64,000 bases of DNA from an uncultured Anaerolineae bacterium. GTDB taxonomy: Bacteria > Chloroflexota > Anaerolineae > J036 > Brachytrichaceae. The position numbers were made by a program, and so were the translations under genes. Below the pieces are notes generated by a model. That model did no database searches. It saw only the letters and a program-made list of their open reading frames with translations, and was not told the DNA's origin. Positions 14,905 to 21,722 of the stretch are shown in pieces (position 1 is the first letter of the stretch; each line of letters begins with the position of its first letter). Location: the NCBI GenBank assembly GCA_937959265.1, contig CALGMA010000009.1, positions 62,001 to 126,000 of the forward strand. Reading direction: 5' to 3'.

Positions 14905-16089
14905 CTATCGGAACGGCGGCGAGTAGAGCAGTCCGCCCTGCGTGTATAGATTGTTGATGCCGCGCGGGATAGCCGTCTTGGTATTCGGGCCGAGGTTGCG
15001 ATCGTAGATCTCGCCGTAGTTGCCGACGGCCTTGATCACGTTCACGGCCCAGTCCTTGCTCAGGCCCAGCTTGGCACCCAGGTCCACCTTCTCATCTGCG
15101 CCGAGCAAACGCCGTGCTTCGGGGCGCGTATCGCTCGCAGCTACACTGTCCACGTTCTCGGAGGTGATGCCGAATTCCTCGGCGGCGAAGGTGGCGAACA
15201 CCGTCCACTGCACGATGTCGAACCATTGGTCGTCGCCGTGGCGCACCATCGGTCCCAGCGGCTCCTTGGACAGCGTCACATCCAGGATGACATGGTCGTC
15301 GGGGTTGGGCAACACTGAGCGGCGAGACACGAGGCCGGACTTGTCGGTAGTCACCGCGTCGCAGCGCCCTTCAGCGTAGGCGCCGAACGTGCCGTTGGCA
15401 TCCTCGAACACGGCTGGCGTGTATTGCAAATTGCGCGCCGCCATCTGATCGGCCAGGTTCAACTCGGTGGTGGTGCCCTTCTGCACGCAGATCGTCGCGC
15501 CGTCCAGCTCTTCCAACTTGGTGATGTTGGAATCCTTCGGCACCATGATGCCCTGGCCGTCGTAAAAGGTGGTGGCGACGAAGTTCGCGCCGTTGTCGGT
15601 GTCGCGGGTGAGCGTCCAGGTGGTGTTGCGGATGAGCACGTCGATTTCGCCGCTCTGCAGCGCAGCGAAGCGTTGCTCAGCCGTCAGCGGGCGGTACTCG
15701 ACCTTGTTCACGTCGTTGAAGATCGCCGCAGCCAGGGCTTTGCAGTAGTCAATGTCGAAGCCGCTGAATGCGCCGGCGGAATCCACGAAGCCGAAGCCCG
15801 GGACCTGGCTGTTGACGCCGCAGATCAACTTGTCGCGCGCTTTGATTGCCTTGAGCGTCTCGCCGAAGCCCGAAGGCGCCGCAGGCGCAGCGGGTGCGGG
15901 TGTGGGAGCAGCCGCACCGGTATCTGCAGGCGCGGCGGTCACCTCGACAACGCGGGTAACCTCGACTATGCGCGTGACCTCGACCGGTGCTGCCGGAGCG
16001 GCGGGTGCTGCCGCTGGAGGGGCAGCGCACGCTGCAAGCACCATTGGAACTGCCATGAGCAGGCCGAGCACCTTTCGTGAGCGTATCAT
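14905..16089 (-). CDS. Amino-acid ABC transporter substrate-binding lipoprotein (AapJ-like)
   Basis: This 394-residue protein has a lipoprotein signal (VLGLLMAVPMVLAACAAPP, Cys about 22) and a linker with VEVTRIVEVTRVVEVT repeats. The family 3 binding domain starts near DKLICGVNSQVPGFGFVDS. Motifs such as FDIDYCKALAAAIF, VLIRNTTWTLTRD, ICVQKGTTTELNLADQMA and DWAVNVIKAVGNYGEIYDRN match general L-amino-acid binding proteins (AapJ/BztA). GGAGGAAAG precedes the ATG. No permease or ATPase gene is nearby. A paralogue on the other strand at 17685 shares nearly every motif, so the pair probably arose by duplication. Confidence 0.9.
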   Translation of the reverse strand: MIRSRKVLGLLMAVPMVLAACAAPPAAAPAAPAAPVEVTRIVEVTRVVEVTAAPADTGAAAPTPAPAAPAAPSGFGETLKAIKARDKLICGVNSQVPGFGFVDSAGAFSGFDIDYCKALAAAIFNDVNKVEYRPLTAEQRFAALQSGEIDVLIRNTTWTLTRDTDNGANFVATTFYDGQGIMVPKDSNITKLEELDGATICVQKGTTTELNLADQMAARNLQYTPAVFEDANGTFGAYAEGRCDAVTTDKSGLVSRRSVLPNPDDHVILDVTLSKEPLGPMVRHGDDQWFDIVQWTVFATFAAEEFGITSENVDSVAASDTRPEARRLLGADEKVDLGAKLGLSKDWAVNVIKAVGNYGEIYDRNLGPNTKTAIPRGINNLYTQGGLLYSPPFR

Positions 16090-16254
16090 TTGTCTTTCCT
16101 CCTTCGATTTCGACTAATTCTGATTCGACTGATCGGACAGCTCTACGGAGAACTGCGCTGCGGGCGAATTATATGGAAAGCTAGGCAGACGCGCATGCAC
16201 AAACACGCACTTGCTCGCCTAACGGAGAGATCGCGTGAAACCACCGATGTCCAC

Positions 16255-17196
16255 TCACACACCGAGGATCAGGTGCGTTCTCGCCAACGCGGTGCGGTAG
16301 TCCTCCAACGTGAAGCGACCGCCGCCCACGCTCATCGCATTGGCTGCGCCGGCCGCGACTGCACTGCACAACGCGTCTGCCTCGCTCGCACCTTCGCTCA
16401 ACCTGTGCACCAGTGCGCCGAGGAATACATCGCCGCTGCCGATAGAGCTGACGCTGGGCACCGTCGGCGGCTGTGCGATCCCAGACCCGTTCACGCCGGC
16501 CATAGCGACGCCTTGCTGACCCAGCGTGATGATGCAGCGCCGCCATCTATGCTGCGTGCGGAGGTTGCGCGCGACGTCGAGTGCATCGGCCGGCGCTTCG
16601 ACGATGCATCCCGCTAAGGCTGCAATCTCTTCGCCGTTGACCTTGACGTTGACGCCGGGTACGTTCGCAGCAGCGCGCAGCCATTCGCCACTGCTATCTA
16701 CCCACACCTCCGTCCCCAGAGCGCGACACGCATCGAGTAACGCAGCGAACATGGCTGGGGTTGGGCCGGCCAGGACGCTGCCGCTGAAGGTCACTGCGCT
16801 CACATGGTGCATTGCCGCGCACGTAACGACAGATTGTGCGAATTGCTGCCAGGTCTCATCGCTTACGAGTGGCCCCGGCTCGTTGATGAGTGAAGCGTCG
16901 TGTCCGCTGCTGTCCACGACGATCGTGGCGCAGCGCGTCTCGGCGGCATGCCACGTCCATTCGCCGTGTAGCCCCTCGGCCTCGGCGAGCTGGGCGAAAT
17001 GGCAGCCGGTGTGTCCACCCAACAAGCCGGTGCACAACGCGCGGCCGCCCAGCCGAATGATGCTGCGTGCGACGTTCAGTCCTTTACCGCCAGCGACGAT
17101 CAATACCTGGGTCGCACGACTGACGCCGTGGAATCGAAAGTCAGGGACGACGAGCGTGCGATCGAGCGCCGGGTTGGGTGTGACACACAAAATCAT
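16255..17196 (-). CDS. PfkB-family sugar kinase (1-phosphofructokinase/tagatose-6-phosphate kinase type)
   Basis: This 313-residue protein opens MILCVTPNPALDRTLVVPDF, the signature start of the FruK/LacC branch. GGKGLNVARSIIRLGG (about 35) is the first PfkB signature. SSIGSGDVFLGALVHRLSEG near 245 contains the anion-hole GSGD with the catalytic Asp. It should phosphorylate a sugar phosphate with ATP. The usual fructose PTS partners are not adjacent, although a PTS IIC-IID fusion exists at 56055. TATGAT ends 5 bases before the ATG and there is no Shine-Dalgarno sequence, suggesting a leaderless message. Confidence 0.85.
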   Translation of the reverse strand: MILCVTPNPALDRTLVVPDFRFHGVSRATQVLIVAGGKGLNVARSIIRLGGRALCTGLLGGHTGCHFAQLAEAEGLHGEWTWHAAETRCATIVVDSSGHDASLINEPGPLVSDETWQQFAQSVVTCAAMHHVSAVTFSGSVLAGPTPAMFAALLDACRALGTEVWVDSSGEWLRAAANVPGVNVKVNGEEIAALAGCIVEAPADALDVARNLRTQHRWRRCIITLGQQGVAMAGVNGSGIAQPPTVPSVSSIGSGDVFLGALVHRLSEGASEADALCSAVAAGAANAMSVGGGRFTLEDYRTALARTHLILGV

Positions 17197-17308
17197 AATG
17201 CATCATATCGTCTGAAGAAGTGGCTCGGCGCGGCCAGGCCGCGCTACCTCGACGTTGAGCATATGCAAATCATCGGCAAGTCGCAGATGAGCTCTCACCA
17301 TAAAAACA

Positions 17309-17337
17309 TTGTATTTTCTTCCATAACCCTGTATAAT
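17309..17337 (+). promoter_or_regulatory. Promoter for the small HTH-like gene
   Basis: TTGTAT (17309-17314), a 17-base spacer and a perfect TATAAT (17332-17337) lie in a locally AT-rich stretch 80 bases before the GTG start. Confidence 0.65.
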
Positions 17338-17416
17338 TAGATGTTGTCCATGAGCTGTTATTTCACATCCTTAGTTCATGCGCGATCATCATAAAGAAGA
17401 GAAGGAGGGTCAAAAC

Positions 17417-17578
17417 GTGGTGAAGTTGACCAAGTTGGAGAAGACGATCCTGGAAGCGATCAAGACGGCCCCGCTGGGACTGCCGGATTGGAATGCGCTG
17501 GCCAAAGCCGAGCACATCTCGCTGGATTACATCCAGCAGCGTGTCGAGTGGATGCGCCGGGCAGGTATCATCAAGTAG
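17417..17578 (+). CDS. Small winged-helix-like protein, 53 residues
   Basis: GAAGGAGGG is 7 bases before GTG 17417, which decides the start; a second GTG follows directly, and an ATG 13 codons upstream lacks a binding site. The product is about 53 residues, opens VKLTKLEKTILEAIKTAP and ends with RVEWMRRAGIIK. The pattern of helix, turn (WNALAKAEHISLDYIQQRVE) and final strand resembles a minimal winged helix-turn-helix, as in AsnC or ArsR N-termini. I do not recognise a family. It is monocistronic, with its own promoter and a strong terminator 30 bases after the stop. It lies just before the second amino-acid-binding lipoprotein gene, which it might regulate (inference). Confidence 0.7.
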   Translation: MVKLTKLEKTILEAIKTAPLGLPDWNALAKAEHISLDYIQQRVEWMRRAGIIK

Positions 17579-17607
17579 CTGCCCGCGCGCGTGACCTGGG
17601 TTCGTGA

Positions 17608-17645
17608 AGAGCGGCATCATGAGCGATGCCGCTCTTTCATTTTGG
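17608..17645 (+). terminator. Intrinsic terminator after the small HTH-like gene
   Basis: AGAGCGGCATC (17608-17618) pairs perfectly with GATGCCGCTCT (17625-17635) over a 6-base loop, followed by TTCATTTTGG. Confidence 0.85.
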
Positions 17646-17684
17646 CGGGCAACAAGTAACTCAATCCTACGGAGAAGAAGGCTT

Positions 17685-18824
17685 ATGAAAAACCGATCGT
17701 TGCTCATCCTGGCTACGCTCCCCCTTATTCTGGTCGCCTGTGGTGGACAGCCGCCGGCGCCGGTCGAAGTCACCCGCGAAGTCGAAGTGACGCGCGAGGT
17801 AGAGGTGACCCGCATTGTCGAAGTGACACTGGCCGCGCCGGCTGAACCGGCTGCGACAAGCGGCGGGAAGCTGGCCGAGGTGAAGGCGCGTGGCAAGCTG
17901 GTGTGTGGCATCAACGGCCAGTTGCCTGGCTTCAGCTTCGGCGATGCCCAATCGGGCAACGTCGCCGGATTCGACGTGGACTTTTGCCGAGCGATTGCGG
18001 CGGCCATCTTTGGAGATAAGAATGCTGTTGAGTTCAGATCCTATTCCGCAGAGCAGCGCTTTGCTGCGCTGCGCAACGGCGACATTGACGTTCTGATGCG
18101 CAACACCACCTGGACGCTTAGCCGCAATGCCGACGAGCAGGTAAATTTCGCAGCCATCACATTCTACGACGGGCAAGGGCTGATGGTGCGCAGAGACAGT
18201 GGTGTCGCCGGTCTGGAAGACCTGGCAGGTGAAGCTGTGTGCGTACAAAAAGGCACGACGACCGAGACGAACCTGATCGAATTTGCAACCTACAACCAGT
18301 TGCAGTTTCAGGTCGCTACGTTCGATGATGCCGACCGGACTTTCGTGGCCTATGCCGACGGGCAATGCCAAGCCGTCACCGCCGACAAATCGGCACTGGT
18401 CACACGGCGCGCGATACTCCCCGACCCACAGAATCACATCATCCTCGACGCGACGCTCTCGAAGGAACCCCTTGCGCCGGTGGTGCGCCAGGATGATCCC
18501 CAGTGGCGCAACCTGGTGGACTGGGTGGTGTTTGCCGTCATTGCTGCTGAGGAATTCAATCTGAACGCGCAGAATGTGGAGGCTGTGGCAGAGACAGACC
18601 GGCGCGCCGAGGTGCGTCGGCTGCTTGGCAGCGATCCACAGACTGATCTGGGTGCGAAGCTGGGCTTGCCGAAGAGCTGGGCCGTCAACGTGATCAAGGC
18701 GGTGGGAAACTATGCCGAGATCTACGACCGCCACTTTGGTCCAACTACGATCAACCAAATCCCGCGCGGGCTAAACAATCTCTACCGCAATGGCGGTCTG
18801 CTCTATGCGCCGCCGTTCCAATAG
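17685..18824 (+). CDS. Amino-acid ABC transporter substrate-binding lipoprotein (AapJ-like), paralogue
   Basis: This 379-residue lipoprotein starts MKNRSLLILATLPLILVACG behind GGAGAAG; the lipobox Cys is about residue 19. It has a linker of EVTREVEVTREVEVTRIVEVT-like repeats and a family 3 binding domain from KLVCGINGQLPGFSFGDA. Shared motifs with the protein at 14905 include FDVDFCRAIAAAIFGD, MRNTTWTLSR, CVQKGTTTETNL and SWAVNVIKAVGNYAEIYDR. It probably binds amino acids at the cell surface; transporter partners must be elsewhere. It lies downstream of a terminator, so it needs its own promoter or read-through from the small HTH-like gene. Confidence 0.9.
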   Translation: MKNRSLLILATLPLILVACGGQPPAPVEVTREVEVTREVEVTRIVEVTLAAPAEPAATSGGKLAEVKARGKLVCGINGQLPGFSFGDAQSGNVAGFDVDFCRAIAAAIFGDKNAVEFRSYSAEQRFAALRNGDIDVLMRNTTWTLSRNADEQVNFAAITFYDGQGLMVRRDSGVAGLEDLAGEAVCVQKGTTTETNLIEFATYNQLQFQVATFDDADRTFVAYADGQCQAVTADKSALVTRRAILPDPQNHIILDATLSKEPLAPVVRQDDPQWRNLVDWVVFAVIAAEEFNLNAQNVEAVAETDRRAEVRRLLGSDPQTDLGAKLGLPKSWAVNVIKAVGNYAEIYDRHFGPTTINQIPRGLNNLYRNGGLLYAPPFQ

Positions 18825-18847
18825 AGAAGGCCCCCTGCCCAGAGAAA

Positions 18848-18888
18848 CGCCTGCGCTCGTTTGTTCCAGAGAAAGCCGAGCGCAGGCG
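18848..18888 (+). terminator. 12-bp hairpin after the lipoprotein gene
   Basis: CGCCTGCGCTCG (18848-18859) pairs perfectly with CGAGCGCAGGCG (18877-18888). No T-run follows, so it may be a message-end stabiliser. Confidence 0.55.
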
Positions 18889-18975
18889 CACCGCAGAAGC
18901 TGGTCGTTATAATCGTCGCCGGTTGTTACTTGACGCACATAGCGCTTTCGACACCTCACAATAGAAGGTTCTTTC

Positions 18976-19836
18976 ATGTCTATCCTCGCAGATAAAAACA
19001 CGCGCCTGATCGTGCAAGGTATCACTGGCCGAGAGGGCGACTTCCACGCGCGCCAGATGCATGCCTACAGCCCAATCGTGGTCGGCGGCGTCACGCCCGG
19101 CAAAGGCGGCATGGTGACGGACTACGGCGTGCCCGTCTTCGACACCGTTGGCCAAGCCGTGCGCGAAGTGGGCGCCAATGCCAGCGTGATTTACGTGCCG
19201 GCGCGCTTCGCGCCCGACGCCATCATGGAAGCCGCCGACGCCGGCATCAAGCTGATCGTGTGCATTACCGAAGGCATCCCGGTCATTGACATGATCCGCG
19301 TGCGCGCTTACCTGGACACGAAGCAGTCGCTGCTGCTAGGCCCGAACTGCCCTGGCTTGCTCACGCCCGGACAGGCCAAGATCGGCATCATCCCAGGCAA
19401 CATCGCCACGCCCGGCAACGTGGGTGTGGTGTCGCGCAGCGGCACCCTAACCTATGAGACCGTGAATGCGCTGACACAAGCCGGCATGGGCCAGAGCACC
19501 ATCGTTGGCATCGGCGGTGACCCGGTGCGCGGCCTGGGCTTCCTCGAAGTGATCCGGATGTTCAATGAGGACCCGGAGACGGAGAAGATCGTGATGATCG
19601 GCGAGATCGGTGGCAGCGACGAGGAGACCACGGCTGCCTGGATCAAGGATCACGTCAAGAAGCCGATGGCCGGCTTCATCGCCGGACGCTCGGCGCCGCC
19701 CGGCAAACGCATGGGCCACGCCGGCGCGATCATCGAAGGCGGCATGGGCACGGCAGAGAGCAAGATCGCCGCGATGAAGGCCGCCGGCATTCGCATGGCC
19801 GATCTGCCGACGGATATTCCCGCGCTGCTGCGCTAG
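18976..19836 (+). CDS. sucD: Succinyl-CoA synthetase alpha subunit
   Basis: This 286-residue protein is full length for SucD. The CoA-binding Rossmann domain starts [16 protein letters not shown], with GVTPGKGG near 40. The ligase domain has [16 protein letters not shown] and the phospho-histidine motif [17 protein letters not shown] near 245. Together with SucC it interconverts succinyl-CoA and succinate with nucleotide triphosphate formation in the citric acid cycle. The beta-subunit gene is not adjacent, which is unusual because sucCD usually pair. A TATAAT lies at 18908-18913, about 60 bases upstream. AGAAGG is close to the ATG. Confidence 0.95.
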   Translation: MSILADKNTRLIVQGITGREGDFHARQMHAYSPIVVGGVTPGKGGMVTDYGVPVFDTVGQAVREVGANASVIYVPARFAPDAIMEAADAGIKLIVCITEGIPVIDMIRVRAYLDTKQSLLLGPNCPGLLTPGQAKIGIIPGNIATPGNVGVVSRSGTLTYETVNALTQAGMGQSTIVGIGGDPVRGLGFLEVIRMFNEDPETEKIVMIGEIGGSDEETTAAWIKDHVKKPMAGFIAGRSAPPGKRMGHAGAIIEGGMGTAESKIAAMKAAGIRMADLPTDIPALLR

Positions 19837-19873
19837 GAAGGGCATTCTGCGTCAAGCATCTGTCTGATGCGCG

Positions 19874-20461
19874 ATGGCCAAGTTCTATGTGGTGTGGCAG
19901 GGCCGTGTGCCGGGTGTGTACGACAACTGGGCACAGGCACGAGCGCAAGTGGAAGGCTTTGCCGGCGCGCGCTATCGCGCCTTTCCCAACCGCGCCCAGG
20001 CCGCAGCCGCGTTCGCAGCCGGCAGCTTCGCGCGTGATGCGGCAGCTCCGCCGGCCAAAGCGCGCAAGGGCTACGCCGTGGATGCCGCCTGGAACGCCCG
20101 CTCGAAGGTGATGGAGTATCGCTGCGTCGAGATCGCCACCGGCCGCGAGGTATTCCGCGAAGGGCCGTTTGAAGACGCGACGAACAACGTCGGCGAGTTT
20201 CTCGCTGTTGCGCATGCGCTGGCCTGGTTGAACGCGCGCGGTAGCCAGGCGCCGGTCTACACCGACTCGAACAACGCGATCGCATGGGTCGCCCAGGCGC
20301 GCTGCCAAACGACGCTAGCGCGCACACCGCGCAACGCGGTGCTATTCGAGCGCATTGCGCAAGCCGAACGCTGGCTGGACGAGCGCGAGTATTGCAACGC
20401 CGTGCTGAAGTGGCGCACCGAAGAATGGGGCGAGAACCCGGCGGACTTTGGCAGAAAGTAA
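19874..20461 (+). CDS. RNase H-family protein with N-terminal viroplasmin domain
   Basis: The first 50 residues (KFYVVWQGRVPGVYDNWAQA ... RYRAFPNRAQAAAAF) match the viroplasmin/RNase H1 hybrid-binding domain. An RNase HI domain follows (about 68-195). Its catalytic acids are visible: Asp in YAVDAAWN, Glu in NNVGEFLAVAHAL, Asp in VYTDSNNAIAWV and a final Asp in NPADFGRK. It should cleave the RNA strand of RNA-DNA hybrids. The architecture is like eukaryotic RNase H1 and some bacterial homologues. It lies 37 bases after sucD and 4 bases before the PLP enzyme gene. Confidence 0.85.
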   Translation: MAKFYVVWQGRVPGVYDNWAQARAQVEGFAGARYRAFPNRAQAAAAFAAGSFARDAAAPPAKARKGYAVDAAWNARSKVMEYRCVEIATGREVFREGPFEDATNNVGEFLAVAHALAWLNARGSQAPVYTDSNNAIAWVAQARCQTTLARTPRNAVLFERIAQAERWLDEREYCNAVLKWRTEEWGENPADFGRK

Positions 20462-20465
20462 AAAG

Positions 20466-21722
20466 ATGCTCAACCCTTCCGCAATCCGCAGCGAATTCCC
20501 CGCGCTGGCGCGCGAACACGCCGGCCGGCCGCTGGTGTTCTTCGACGCGCCCGGCGGCACGCAGGTCACGCGGCGCTGCCTGGACTACATGGTCGAGTAC
20601 CTCACGCGCCACAACGCCAACACGCACGGCGCATTCATCACCGCCCAGGAGAGCGACGCGCTCATCGAGGCCGCGCACGAAGCCGCCGCCGACTTGCTCA
20701 ACGCCGAGCGCAAAGAGGAGATCATTTTCGGCCAGAACATGACCAGCCTGACCTTCGCGCTGAGCCGCAGCATCGGCCGCGCGCTGCGCGAAGGCGACGA
20801 GATCATCCTCACCCGGCTCGACCACGATGCCAATTTCTCGCCCTGGCGATTGATGGCCGAAGAGCGCGGCGCGCGCGTGCATGTGGTAGACGTCAATCCT
20901 GAAGATTGCACGTTGGTCATGGAGGACTTCGCGCGCTACCTGAACGCGCGCACGCGGCTGGTAGCCGTGGGCTATGTGAGCAACGCCGTCGGCACGATCA
21001 ACCCCATCAAGCAGATCGCCGGCATGGCGCATGATGTCGGCGCACTGGTCTTCGTGGACGCCGTCGCTGCCGCGCCGCACCTGCCGATTGACGTGCGCGA
21101 TCTAGGCGCCGACTTCCTGGCCTGTTCGACCTACAAGTTTTGGGGGCCGCACCAGGGCATCCTCTACGGCAAATATGATGTGCTCGACCGGCTGCCGGCT
21201 TACAAGGTGCGCCCCGCCGACGACCGGCCACCCCACAAGTTCGAGACCGGCACGCAAAGCCACGAGAATCAGGCTGGGTTGCTGGGCGTGATCGAGTATC
21301 TGGAATGGCTGGCCGCGCAGGCCGACGCGGCGCCGGCGTCGAGCGCGAACCTGCGCAGCCCACGCGCTGCTGAGATCCATCGCGCGATGCATGCCGTGCG
21401 CGCATACGAGGCTGAGCTGGCCGGCTACTTGATCGAGCATGTGACGGCGATCCCCGGCGTGCGCTTCTTCGGCATTCGCGAGCGCGCGCGCATGGATCAG
21501 CGCGTACCCACCATTGCCATCCGCTACAAAGATGAGCATCCGCGCGCGACCGCAGAACGCCTGGCCCAACACGGCATCTGCGTGTGGGACGGCAACTACT
21601 ACGCCATCAACCTCACCGAGCGGCTGGGCGTCGAAGCCGACGGCGGCATGGTGCGCATCGGCCTCACCCACTACAACGCGCGCGAAGAGATTGACCGGCT
21701 GCTCGACATACTTGAAGCGTGA
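20466..21722 (+). CDS. Cysteine desulfurase-like class V PLP enzyme
   Basis: This protein of about 418 residues belongs to the class V aminotransferase fold. It has NANTHGAFITAQESDALIEA, DVGALVFVDAVAAAPHLPID with the PLP-pairing Asp, and LACSTYKFWGPHQGILYG with the Schiff-base Lys. It resembles the cysteine-desulfurase-like subfamily whose substrate is unknown, and lacks an obvious catalytic Cys loop. ATG 20466 (MLNPSAIRSEF) was chosen over an in-frame TTG at 20448 that would overlap the RNase H gene. Its stop overlaps the next start as GTGA, so it is coupled to the YfhO gene, an odd pairing with no obvious joint function. Confidence 0.8.
   Translation: MLNPSAIRSEFPALAREHAGRPLVFFDAPGGTQVTRRCLDYMVEYLTRHNANTHGAFITAQESDALIEAAHEAAADLLNAERKEEIIFGQNMTSLTFALSRSIGRALREGDEIILTRLDHDANFSPWRLMAEERGARVHVVDVNPEDCTLVMEDFARYLNARTRLVAVGYVSNAVGTINPIKQIAGMAHDVGALVFVDAVAAAPHLPIDVRDLGADFLACSTYKFWGPHQGILYGKYDVLDRLPAYKVRPADDRPPHKFETGTQSHENQAGLLGVIEYLEWLAAQADAAPASSANLRSPRAAEIHRAMHAVRAYEAELAGYLIEHVTAIPGVRFFGIRERARMDQRVPTIAIRYKDEHPRATAERLAQHGICVWDGNYYAINLTERLGVEADGGMVRIGLTHYNAREEIDRLLDILEA

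Noticed and set aside
20448-20465. TTG start for the class V PLP enzyme
   Set aside because: It would overlap the RNase H gene; an ATG six codons later begins the conserved region and leaves a 4-base gap.
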